The translations under genes and the position numbers were made by a program. Shown piece after piece: positions 13,401 through 26,206 of a DNA stretch of 64,000 nucleotides (position 1 is the stretch's first letter; every line of letters begins with the position of its first letter). The notes under the pieces are model-generated. The model worked only from the letters and a program-made list of their open reading frames with translations. It did no database searches and was not told the DNA's origin. The DNA is taken from NCBI GenBank assembly GCA_034509425.1, contig JAVTVJ010000033.1:7375001-7439000 (forward strand), read 5' to 3'. The DNA is from Eopsaltria australis. Taxonomy: Eukaryota > Chordata > Aves > Passeriformes > Petroicidae.

Positions 13401-16400
13401 GCTAAAATATAGTTTTCAATTTCAATTCTATTTACAGGAGTTTACATGGTGTTTACCTTCATCCATGATCATAATTAAAGAAAATTACTTCAACTGTTCT
13501 TTTACTAGGCACTCAGACATCCAAATGCAAAAAAAATGAAAACCAAAAAACCATCCAGCCTCACAAGGACTAAGAAAATCTTCAGATTAATGTGAAAAAT
13601 ACATTTCTCTGACCTAGATTTGCTTATAAATATGGAATTACTGTGCTTATTTTATAAAACCTGGAACAAATAGAACCTGACAAAACAATACACTCCATTG
13701 CTCATGGTTCTCCTCAGGGACAATAAAGATAACCAACGGCCATATTGCTCAGTGAAGTACCAAAAGCTGCATAAACTATAGCAACACAAGATCCTCCAGA
13801 AATATGGTTTACAGGCATAGTGTTAGTTGGTTTTTTTAGAGCAGTTTCTCTTATTTAACTGTTATTTTATATTAGTAAACACTATTACATTTACATGAGC
13901 AAGTATGGAAACATACTAATTCTGTAATTTTTCTTCAGATTTTCAATAGTTATTGGGATATATATAGGAAAAAAAATGTTGAGAAATCACCACTAGGTAC
14001 AATTCATGCTGCTTTCTCAATTAATACTTAAATTCGCTCAATTCTTATTTCAATATATTATTCAAGGTTTTACCCCCCTAACCTTTACTTCATCCCCCAT
14101 ATGAAAAGTTACAGGGTCAGGATCAGAATCTGCTCCACCTTTGTAATTTGGAAAAGTGACACCATCACTTCCATATTTGACCCCAAAGATTGTCACAGTG
14201 GTCGAGTAAGGACTCCGGCAATATGAAAAATCTACACAGAGGAATATTTGCTTGAACAGTGAGCATCATTCAATAATGTAACCATGGAGTTGAACCAGTC
14301 AGTTGAGGTCCTGTGGGCTAAGAAAATCAGTATTTTTATCAAGATGCCCATAGTTCAAAAACATTTTTTTAGTTGGAGAAAAGAACGTGACATTTCCCAA
14401 TCTGCTGGACCTGCCTGAACCTGTCATTTTTCCCTTCACAGTTGTTAGTTATACTAAAAATCATGATCTAACTCACTCACCAAAATCAGACAGCAGGATC
14501 ATTTATTTAAGAGAAAAAAAAAAAACCAAAAATTATGTAAAAGGGAATTCCTTTGCCTAAACTTCACCCATTACCACATTTTTTTTTCTGAAGAAGTGAA
14601 CAATTCCAAAGGCTGACATGTACAACATATGCCACTAAGGTACAAACACAGCAGTGCACTTTGCACAGGAAATCATGAAATTTGGTCAGCAGAGTAACAG
14701 CTCAGGCAAAAAACAAAGCACTAAACTTGCCAGCTCCTAAACTTATTAAGTATTAAATATCCATCAAAACCCATAAGCTCTAGACATGAAGCACCTCTTA
14801 AATAATTCCATAATTCTGTATTAACAGTTACTACTAATGATATTCAAAAGGTACAAGCAGTCACATTGTTGCAAGAACAATTAAATGGAGGTGCTTGCAT
14901 TAAATAAAGGTTATAGCCAATCTACTGCAGGCTCTTAGAGTTTTTAATGCTTTCTTACAGAGCTATAATTTAGAAATACACAGCAAAATTCATGTCTTCA
15001 ATCACCTTGATGTCAAGTTCCCTCTAACAATGACAAAGACATCTCATGAGGTGATATGCTCCTTTTTAATTTAGGTGTCTGGCATTTTGTGAATTAACCA
15101 CAGCCCTCTGAATGAAATATTTTTCTTATTAACCCAGGTAGAAATTTAGACAAAGTAACCTTTTTGGTGATTACAGTTAAGGTGTTATTTTTTCTACATG
15201 TAGCATGATTTTTTATACTGCTTAACATACAAGAATGCATTCTGGAATATAGTGGTTCTTCACAGAGGATAAGGAAAAATTCCTAACTGTATAGGAAGAA
15301 AAAAAATTTTTCACTTCACATTGAAATCAATCTAAAACCAAAATATGCAGATTGATGAACAAGAAAAAATAATTTTGATGAAAACGCTGCTAAATGAACT
15401 TTCTCTAGAATGATCTTAAGACGTAAAATATTATTAGGAAGGGATATATTCATTGCTTCTAAAGTATATTTCACTTTTCCTGTCTTGATAAAACCACCTT
15501 TCTTATAACAGACACTATCTGATTGTTAATTGAATTATTTCAGAAAAGCAGCCTCAGTACTTAGGTATAGAGAGACAAAAAGACATCAGATTCTTTTTAT
15601 GGAGTTCATAATGGAAAAGCACTTTGCTTTTATTCTAAAATTCTGACATATCTTCTTTACTGTTTACGATATGTTGAAAACATTGCATACTGTTTTTCCT
15701 ATGACTCAATGAAGATATTGATGATAATTTTTCCATAAATAGAGGGGTTTTTTTCCTCATAAATCACAATATAACTCTTTTCTGCCTTAATTTTTTAAAA
15801 TTTCCTTTAGTATTTTACTTCTTGTACCTGTCTGATAAACTAATATACTTTTGAATTTTCAGGACATGTCTTAAATTATTTTTAAGTCTTGATTCCATTT
15901 TTAACTTTTAAAAAAATTTTATGAACAAACTTAAAGGCTGGAAAATACAACCACATCAATAGTTGCAAGTGTTAGGTCTAAACTCACAATGGATAGGACT
16001 ACACTTCTGGAAGAATGCTGACAATTGCACAACAGCACAATTTCTATGTTTAGGATAACTGAGAGGGACTGGGTGTTTAAAGGTGAGCATATTCATCAGA
16101 AACTAGGAAGATACAGCCGCAGGAAAAAAAAAACCAAAGGACTCTGTGGAAATGTTCATGAGTTTAGTTTTAAGCACTAACTTCTGAGCTTTAATAACTT
16201 CTGTTGTTTAAAGACCTAAAAGGAAACTGGTTTCTACCATGACCAAGCAAACAATTTGCCATGGTCAAAGCATTTCACTACCAGAAAACAGTTCAATGAT
16301 GGATCCAATTAAGATTTAAGCCTTTGAAAAAATATTCAACTGAATTTCTGTGCAATCTGTTCTATATCAGCAGATATTACCCCTCCTCCTTCTCACTAAA

Positions 16401-16687
16401 ATGCTGTTTTAAAGAAAAAAAAGATTTTATTGCACATGTATTTCTTTGCAACAGGCTTGTTTTCCAAGTACTTCATAGAGTTTTATTCACTGTTAACAGA
16501 GAAAAACAAGGTGAAGTACTTTTGTCTATACTATGTGGTCTGTTTGTAATGCAGAAAAGGAGACACAGTGCAGTTGTTTTTAACATACTCTAATACAAAC
16601 CAACAGTAGAATAACCTTCTTGAAAAAATAAAAACCCTTCAAACTTCTGAATTACATCAATATAAAATAATGAGTTCAACCATATAC

Positions 16688-17126
16688 CTGTCAAATGAGT
16701 GAAACTGCATGGGAAGAATAGCCTGAGCTTCTCTCTTCAGTGCAGGATCTGGGTAAGGGATCGGATCTGGGCCACATTCTGCAATTTCAACAGGGGCTGC
16801 CACGAGACTTTTCAGTATTTCTTTGACATTGATTCCTTTACTTTGGCTGATACTGGATATCGATGATGCAGGTTTCAGAATTTCACTGGGGCTTTCTGTT
16901 AAGCTCTCCTGAGATTTCTTCACTTCTGAAGACAAAGTAGACAACAGCTCACTCATAGCATCAGGACCTGTGCTGGTCTCTAAGTCTGTCCCATTCAAAA
17001 TATTGGGCATCTGTTCATCTCCAATTCCAGAATCTGTATGAGGAATAGAACTTTCCAGCTGAATATCTTCAACAGGTGTTGGTGTTTCTTTATCTTTGAT
17101 ATTTTCTGGAAATACAGTCGGTGTCT
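16688..17126 (-). CDS. NBEA: Neurobeachin exon Q (439 nt)
   Basis: Completes Glu (G|AG) and encodes 145 codons of Ser/Thr/Pro/Glu-rich linker: TPTVFPENIKDKETPTPVED, SSIPHTDSGIGDEQMPN, GPDAMSELLSTLSSEVKKSQ, then the conserved GINVKEILKSLVAAPVEIAE and PIPYPDPALKREAQAILPMQ, FHSFD, ending two bases into Arg (AG|G). Acceptor TTCACTGCAG|AGACAC, donor GACAG|GTATAT. HTDSGIG looks like a degron/phospho-motif (DSGxxS-like without the final Ser), which is inference only. The second half is the most conserved part. Confidence 0.96.
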
Positions 17127-19659
17127 CTGCAGTGAAACAGAGATTATGAACAAAATTTAGTTTGATATTTTCCCCTAAAAATATGATCATAAGACAGAAA
17201 TGTGTTAGAAAGCCCACAAATCATGTCATTTTAAACCTTAAAAACTCATTCTAAATACAAAACATTTTACCTTCAACAGCTGTTTGGCATATAGACAGAC
17301 TTGGAAGAGGAAGTCCAAAATTGCATTATACAAACTCAGTGACATTTAGAAATTACAGCCCACCACTCGCACAATAATCAAACAGCAAAATACTGCCAGC
17401 AAAAACAGCATTAAGATTATAACCTATCAACTGCAGAACTGTATGATCTTTCAATCTACTAGAAAAGAAAACTGCAATCACTTATGCATTCAGGTTACTG
17501 TAAAATTTAGTCTTTTGTATTGTTGTCATCAAATATTAAGCTTGCATTCAAAAGAAAACTGCTAGACCATTTGTTTGCTTTGTGTTTTGTTTAAAATGTG
17601 TATTACACACACATTTCTACACATATCATTGCACTGACTACAGATTAATTTATACATGAATGAAAAAAAGAAGTGCTATTACTGATTTTTAGATACCTCT
17701 TCTTTTCCCACAAAAGGTAAAATTCTGTAATTCAGGAAAAATTAATGAACAAAACAAATACTGCTTCATAGAGATAGGCAAGTGAAATCTGTTGAGTTTG
17801 GAAAATTTCCAGATTGAAAAGGATTCTACAACATCTTGTAACCGAGAAGACCATACCTCTATTAATGACTTCAGTGAAACAGACATAAAATCTTTATTAA
17901 ATAAGAATAATTTGCTATGCTTAGGCAAAAGACAGCTAGAGTTGTAACTTATATATTCATATTTTTGGTTAGAGAAAAACAAGCTGTGGTTATTTCTAAT
18001 GAGAAAATTGTTTTGAGTTTATTTTAAAACTACATTGTTTTCATTAGATTACTTGTCTTGATTATAAAATTTAGCTGTCCTATATAATATATATATAATA
18101 TAGTGGTTCAGATACTATGGGAAATATTTTATAATGTATTTGGATGAAGCTCTGATAACAAAAAAATGTGCTTCAGCAATGTAACTTTAATAACTACCTC
18201 ATAACTTAATATTGATTTTTTGGTACAGTCCGGTAAAACATACCTATTTAGTATATGGGCATAAGTGTGGGCACATGCATGTGCACATAACAAAAAATAT
18301 GTAAGAGATCATTTATGTTTTAACTAATAGTCATGTAAACCTCTGCATATGTACAAGTATTAAGAAAGAACAGAAGAGGCTTTTAAAAAGATGAAGCAGA
18401 ATCACCCATTATAAAGGAGCATCGTTTTCTTCTTTTAACAGCCATAAACACTGAAGCCACTTCCTCCTCCTTTTTCTCTTAAGTGCTTGAAACACATCTT
18501 ATCAAATAGATATGAGCTCTTCTTTGTGAAGCAGGAAGTAGAAACTGGATTTATGAGCTGCATCAAATGCATTTAGCATCTGCCAGGTCAGGAAGCAAAA
18601 AGATCCATATCTACTTAGTACTGCCTATATTTGGCACAGAAAGACATCTGATCCACAGAATGATCCTAATGAATTTTCTGCTTGTCTCTTTAAACATCAT
18701 CCATACAAAGACAACACTTCTCAACTGAAGGGAAGATTAGGACTGGACAGCCAGTAAAGCAGGTTGTTGCCCATGAAATGTACGGTGAATAAAATGGCAT
18801 AAGGCTCCATTATTATGCAAATGAAAAGAGGGCACTGAAAAAAGATGATGCTCCACTACATGGTGAAGTTAGGTTACACTCAACCTCAATTTTCATTAAG
18901 GTCAACAATGCTGAACAGAAAACTAAAGACAGAAAACCTGAGAGAAACACAGTTGTGGAAAGCCAATTACCTTGAGTAAACCAGAAGAAAGATTTTAACA
19001 CATTAAAACCATTGTAATGAACTGGCTCCAAGCCAATTTTGAAAGAAACAGCCATGATATTACTGGTCTACTAGCAGGCAGTTTTGCCGAACAGATGACT
19101 GGAGATACCAACAACAACAGTGGAGAAACCATACAAGGTTTCTCTTTTTTAACAGATAGGAAAAGAATTATCTGGACAACTGCAAATCTTCAACAGAAAG
19201 CAAGATTTCAGGATTTATGTTGGAGTAAAGAATAGTAATGGAATGCAATGAGACAGATGAAAAAATGGCTTTCTTAAAAGTGCTTTTAAAATATTTATTG
19301 TCCAGAGAAAGTAAGGGTCAATATAGTAAATTCAGGAAAGCTGGGGTTGTCACAGCAGATTGTCATTTAGACATGAGACCCTGGAAATTAATAGAATGTG
19401 GGAAAAGAAACTGGCTAAGAAAGAGCTATCAGTTACTTTCAAAAGAAAAGAAAAACCCATCAGACTAGGAGAAACTACCATGGAAGATATTTTGTTCCAA
19501 ATTTTAACAAAGATTTCAGGTAACAACATTCTGTGACATTTGTTGATAACAAAACTACAAGCTGCATCTGATAGTCAGAGAAGGATGAATATATGAAGGC
19601 AATATGGCAAGAACTGCAAATTACACTTAATTGTGAAAAGCTTTGGATCTAGTGAAGAT

Positions 19660-19950
19660 CACAGAGCTTCTCATTATAACTGGAATTCACCTTCTGTAAA
19701 TGACTGAAGAGAAGGACTTGGATACATCAATTACTGGGTAACTAGTTAGTTACCAATACAATACTCTTACGGAAAAGGCAAATGTGGCTCCAAACTTTTT
19801 TGAATAAATAGTTCCTGCAACAACTAAGCATTAGAGCTGGCTTTGCAAGGATTCGTTATGGAATACTGTGTACGCTTTGATATTTGAGAAATGTGGAAGT
19901 GCCACTATGGAGATAAATAGGGATCTACTGTTGCAGAAAAAGAGTTTGGC
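19660..19950 (+). mobile_element. Possible ancient CR1/L3-type LINE remnant
   Basis: Diverged blocks follow the old CR1/L3 reverse transcriptase region in the right order: GAAGAGAAGGACTTGGATAC near 19706, GGAAAAGGCAAATGTGGCTC near 19770, then AAGCATTAGAGCTGG, and ATGGAATACTGTGT near 19857 (the family has a similar GGAATACTGTGTxCA for an EYCVQ peptide). No frame is intact. The limits are uncertain, and the purine-rich stretch back to about 18800 may belong to it. Confidence 0.5.
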
Positions 19951-22900
19951 TGACATAGTCCAGTCAAACTAATACTGAAAAGTTATACAACAGTTATCAC
20001 AAGCTGTAGATGAAAACTCAAAAAAAAAAAAAAGGTATTTTAATCTAAATTGCAAGGCTGGCATGAGAAAAACAGTGCAAACTCACTAGGAATAAATTTT
20101 AGTTTGGAAAGTGACAGTCATCAATATATAATTAAGGTTATGGAAAAGCTTTCCGATCAGCGTAGCAAGTTAACAAACAGAACTAATTTTGAGATGCTAT
20201 AATTAGGGCTGTATTTAATTACTCAGTAGGTGACTTGCAAACCTTTGCTCCCAAATGAGAATAAAATGCTGAGAAGCTTGCATCATTTCACACTAAAAAT
20301 GGAAGTAAAATTATATTTGTGAACATAGAATTTCAATATGACACACTATGAAGTACATAATACTAATTGAAAAGATTTAGGGCAAAATATATCAAAGGTT
20401 GTTATTCTATATTCAGGCAAGTGTATGGATACTTGATTTCCACAAAAATCAGATTTGTATCTTTACTTTTCTTGCTGTGTCTCCAATACCTAACATGAAT
20501 ATGCTGCACTAAGCCAATTCAATTCGGTCTCATTTATCACTATGAATAACAATATCTAAAAACTACTAAGTCAAGTGCATTAACTCTTATTTTTAAAACA
20601 TCAAACAAGCTAAATGAATAAGGGTTTAAAAGGTCCAATTTACTTTTTGTGAATTAAAAAAAGATAAATTCAGAACTGATAAGACTTCTTAACTGCATTT
20701 CAAATAAGAATCCTAGCAAATTAGGATATGTGAAATCCACATAAATACAGCTGAAAAGTTTTATTTTAAGACCTTCTTGATTAGCATTATTATTACTAGT
20801 ATTTTTTTAGGTGAATGGTAAACTTCTTAGCATAGGTCACAAAACCCGACCAGGTTTAGTTATAAAACCGCATGTCCATAAGTTCTGTTCCATATTCTTT
20901 TATACCAATCCCCTAGTATTTTTGTTGCCTTCTGAATACAGAAATAAATACTACTTCATAAAGTGACTTAGAACAATCTTAAACCAGAAAGGTCTATTCT
21001 TTTATAAAAATCCTAAATACTTAAAGCAACTTGGCAGAATTATAAACATGAACCGAAGTAAAGGCTCCAACTGATTGTATCTGACCACGTTCTAACACTG
21101 TGACAGTAAGACCCTAAATTTTCAGCAAACCTCATTAGTTTTCTACAGCACAAGGCCATGTCAGTAGACAAAGCAGAATCATTACTAGATCTAGTGATCT
21201 TAACCCTGTCAGGAACTGGCAGTTGGAAGCCAGATGCCTCCTTCTTACTGTTTTTCATTGTAACTAATGAGTTCGTCTACTACATTATGGGAAAAATATG
21301 GGCCTAAGTTAACTAAATGACATATTGTATATCTGGTGACCTCATCCGTCACGCTCCTTCCCTAAAATATCTTGTTTGCCTGTGATTTATGAAGTGTATT
21401 GTAATTGTTTTAACCTACTGAGTTACCTAAATAGCTCTTGCACTGCTTCCATATGGCTAAAAAATACAACCCGCACTCCCCTTATTTATTAACCTAATAA
21501 TGAGCCATTTCATATGTAAGGTAAATACACGCAATTTTGCCATTATACAAAATGATGATACAAATCATACTTTTAATATTTATTTTCTTTTAAAGGATGG
21601 AAAAAATACATGTATATTCCTGTGATCTTTTAGTCGTTTTTCATATTGTTAAAACTACCTACTAGGTAAAAATGTGCTGAAATTTTTCAAAATAAGATAA
21701 ATACATTTTTTTAATTGCTTACAATATGGCTGAAAAAATATTGGGAAGTAATACTATCCCAAATCATAGCCAATTTTCTGCTGTAAACAATACAGAAACG
21801 TTTGGCAATGGAAAGTCTGGGGCAATTTTGATATAGGACTTGCTGTCACCTTTGCCTGCATGTGCACTGAAAAATTTAGGAGTTGTTTTCTGCATAGCTA
21901 TCTTAAAGCACTGGTGATAACCTTAACAATTGCCTTTTGTAAACCCTTTGTAGTTTTCTACAAACTTCTAGAAACAGTACCCTACAAGCTGGAAATGCTT
22001 TCATTCTACCCAGGCAGCGATGGTACAGATTTCTCCATAGGTGGAAGAGTCAACTAATCAATTCCTAAACTCTAGGCTATAAAGAGAGTGTGGAAAAAAT
22101 CTCTGCAACATCAGTATACCAATTTTCCTGTATAAGAAGCAGCACAATTAAACTGAGATGAGAAACTAAATATGGGAGCAGAATCCAAGAGTAACAAGAG
22201 TCTGATTTAAAAGTACATTGAGAGGAGTAAGCAATAATGGACTTGTAATAGAAATGTCCCTGAAGGTAGAGGCACAACAGTGAGAAGAATCCTCCTAAAA
22301 GATGCATTAAGATTCCAAGCTGCTCTCTATCTACCACTCAGGATCTTCTCTTCTGTTGGCATTTCTACTTCTCTGTGAAAGTTATAAGTAGACCAGAGTA
22401 AAAATTCCCTTTATAGTGATCCTGATCACGGCCCAACTATGTAGAATCCACTCATTTTGGCAGCTTGGCTGGTATTAATCTTCATGTAACTGTGCATTAA
22501 TAGGCAAATCTGGTTATGTCCCACTAACAGACTTCCTGGGGTTCTGTTATTTCTGAGGCAAAGCAACATGAACAACACTGACGAAAGAACTCATTTGCTG
22601 TTCTATGATACTTTTAAACAAGTTTCTTTGTAAATTGTATTATTAAAATGTGAGGGAAAAGAGTCTGGCTTAGAGTTGCAATTTTCCATTCTTTCACTTT
22701 TATCTATGAAAACATTGGATAAATGCAGCCTGCATCTGTTATTTAGCCAACATATTTATCCTGGTTTCTGAAATTCTTGCCAGACCAAACACTGCTCCTT
22801 TCCTTCCACAAGGACAGCAATGCTACAGTGCCGGTTCAGTTGTCTAACAGCATGTCAGCATGCTGCTGCATGTGCACATGAAGAGGTGGAAGTAGAGCAG

Positions 22901-24420
22901 ATGCCATGGCAGCCTCTGGCTGGCAAGAGGCAAAGCCACAAGTAGGATACCCCAGGGCTCTGATATGCGTGGCTGAGGGCAGAAGGAACATGGCTGAACA
23001 TGAAGGTACAGAGGAAGGTCAGACAGGAAAGACTCTGGGGTGGGTTGGCAATCAGAAGGGGACAGGTCTTGGTACAGGGGATTTAATACAGAGGGTTGGG
23101 AATTTTCCTTCTAGTCAGAGTGGATTTGAGAGAAGAAGGGATGTAGCTGTCAACCAGGCAAAGCAGAGAGGCACTGATATGGGAGACGAATAGAGCAGGA
23201 GAGATTAGGGTGGGGAAATCAAGATTGGGAAATGATTGAAAAGACAGTCGTTATCAACCCCTTTTCACAGCTGGACATGCGTAACTGCACGTCTTGTTTT
23301 TGCTCACTGGAAATTTCTTCTATGTGCTCCAATTCCTCAGAAGTCCTATCATTTGTTTCTTTCCCTGCAGTGACTAAGGCAGGTACACAGGACAGTTCTT
23401 TCTACCTTGACCATAGAAAGGGCATTGAAAGAGCCGTTTATGACAGACACAACCTCTTGATCTGTTTAGGCAATGTCTTTAATCAATGTCTTAATCCTTC
23501 TTTACTAATCAAAGGTCTTTCACTCAGTGTTTGATGGATAAGACATCGGTCTGATTGATTACTTCGTTGCCAAACAAAATGCCAGCAGTTGTAAACCAAA
23601 GCATTACCAAGATATTAATTAAAAGATACTAAAAAGATACAATAAAAATAAGAAAATGAGAAGTCATATTAAAGAAATATTAGCTTTATAGTATAAAACC
23701 TAGTATTTACATTTTGAAACAAAACTCAAATAGAAATTAGGAACAATATGGTAAAATGTATTTTTCACCAGGTGAATTTCCCAAGTTTTTTCAGTTTATC
23801 TTTTTATTAATTTATTTTGTATTATGTAAACTCAAACTCACATATTTTAAAAATAAATTATTTTAGAGGTATTTATGATAATATCTGTCTTTCTGATGCA
23901 TGTTGAAAAAGATGGTGTTTTTGTAATTAGACATTTCCTAGAAAATAAATTTTTAAAAAAAATTTGTCACATAGGCTACAGCATCCAGGAACAAAAATTA
24001 ACAGCGAAGATAGAGTACATTCCATAAAGACAATGAAAATCATATTAAAATATTTTGGTTTAAGCACTACTTTTTAAAAAAACCTAAAAGTTTTTTAAAA
24101 AAACCTTCTTAAAATCTGTAATTTGGACAAACAAATGACAAATACTGATGTTACTTACAAAAATCCCTATTACAACTGCTTCATGCATACATAACGACTA
24201 ATCAATTAATTATGAAATATATGTGCAAACACCTTCTATGATGCCTTAAGTAGTTGGTAAAAGGCAATAAATAATAGATTAAGATGTATTCATTACTATC
24301 ACATGATCTTCAAACGTATGTCTTTTCAGACATCATTGGAATAAGAAGCATATGTTTCATCAGAAAAGCAGTATGATTATCTTGAGCAGCAGGCAGAAAT
24401 TCAATAGAATTAGAATTTTA

Positions 24421-24438
24421 TGATAATCATGATTATCA
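24421..24438. repeat. Perfect 18-bp palindrome with facing GATA motifs
   Basis: TGATAATCATGATTATCA equals its own reverse complement. Each half carries TGATAA, a WGATAR-type GATA-factor site. Another GATTATC lies about 50 bp before it (24374-24380). Confidence 0.9.
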
Positions 24439-26178
24439 CTGATGTTCCTTATAGCATTCCCCTTTCTTGGAAATATATGTACAACTAGATTTTGAGGAAG
24501 ATGGAGACCTGAGTTTTGTCAGGACTTTCTGGTGGCAAAGAACATTTTGACAGGGAATGGAAATGAGTCCTTTAGTCCACTTTGCATATTTAGGCTGTTC
24601 CCCTTATGCAAAACAGTTTAAAAATAGTCTGGAAATCTCTATGTTACTATATTAGAAATACAAACAACAGTGCAGCAATGTAATTCCCAGAGTACTATAT
24701 ACCCAGGAGGTCTGAAAAACTGGATACTTTACTTGTCTTCAAACAAAAAGCTGCTTCTGCAACCTTTTAATACAGTTTGTTCTGTCAAGAAAAAAAAAAA
24801 TCAATAGCTTCTAGTCCATCTGCACTACATACCTTTAAGAAATCTATTAATTTACAGTGCTTTGGGAAAAATACACTGATAGCAAGGGAGTGGAAAAGTC
24901 AATCAATTTTTGATAGAAGTTTCCGATAATCTATGTATTAATTTGCTTCACACAATATATTATGAGCTGAATTGCACTGTTGCCAGGCTTGCATTTCTGA
25001 AACACTCCTGAATAATGCAAATAGAAACATCAATTTTCAACTGAAAATATCTAGCCATTACTTGGTTAACAGTAATTGTGTTCTCAGTAATTAACAGGTT
25101 GCCAGCTGAAGTGTAGAAAAAAAAAAAAAGATTCACACTTTTTTACTGTTGGAGATGTGGAAACACTGTTGAAAGAAATAGTCCAATAAACCTTCAATGT
25201 AAGCTTCCATAACAAGCAGAAGTGAAAAAAATTCATCTCAAGTGATCCTGACCACTATCTACTAAATCTACTTGAAATTTGTAGCTGTAATTTGAAGAGG
25301 TTACTTGGTTTTACATGGTAAGGCTGATTAGCTCTTATTAACAGAAGATCACATGTTCCTCCACTTTTGCTCTTATTCCTATGAGAAGGTATTTGTCTCT
25401 CAAAATATGTACTGATTATCCTCTGCCTGGTAAGAAAAAAGGCTGCTCTCAGTTTTTATGTCTCTACTTCCACGCCTTCCAGACATAGCACAGATATTTT
25501 CATACCAATTTTGTGAAAATATCCTTATCTAACCAGAGAAACCAAGAGAGAACAAACCAACATTTTCTAAGCTATTCTAATTGTTCCCATTACAGAAATG
25601 AAAATTTTGGCATTTTATGCTGAGCTCACAAGGGTAGTTCTTGCTAACCACTAAATGACCACTAATGAATGATGCCTTGACTAACACAGTTATATCTATG
25701 AACATATATGTAAAAAATTATAACTGTGGATGGGGGCATTACTATGACACATAATGCCATTATTGGATTAAGTGCCTGATATCAAAGAATTTGATTCCAG
25801 CTTTTACCATAAACCAATGTTTGTGTCTGGAGTTCAGTTAGGCCATGTCACAGGAATCAGGATTGATCTGACCAAGACAGAGATCTGCAATGACATCTAT
25901 AGCAGATGAAGAAAGAGGCATTTCTAGTGACCAGTAGATCTCAAAGCAAGTCAGATGAACTGTACCCTAAACATGCCCTAACTTCTCTTCACCTAGTATT
26001 AATGGAGATGAGGATGACTAGCTCAAATATTGATTAGTTACTAATATTTTACAGAAAGTAGAACTCACACATGGCCGAAGATTTTGAGACAAAACCCTGA
26101 AAATCCATTACAGAGGTTTTGGTAAATCATTTTTACTGTTATTCTCATCTTTACCAAATCTCCATGTTTTATTTATTT

Positions 26179-26206
26179 AATTAATTAAATTTTAATTTAA
26201 TTAATT
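26179..26206. repeat. AT-rich near-perfect palindrome (28 bp)
   Basis: The stretch is built from TAATTAAAT/ATTTAATTA-type words and reads the same on both strands except at its four central bases. It is embedded in a longer A+T-only run. Confidence 0.85.

Larger units (their letters stand above)
5309..16687 (-). other. NBEA: Intron Q-R (11.4 kb)
   Basis: No gene is supported in it. Noteworthy parts are a CpG-rich, enhancer-like block at 12480-13400, two further enhancer-like stretches (6830-7020 and 14860-15150), a stop-free 143-nt stretch with splice-like ends at 14089-14231, and a CR1 scrap at 7905-7955. The 10.2-10.7 kb part may be an old LINE, but too decayed to call. The rest is AT-rich. 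Confidence 0.75.

Noticed and set aside
18075..18106. TATATAATATATAT run as a promoter TATA box
   Set aside because: Simple AT dinucleotide-like sequence deep in an intron, with no start-site context.
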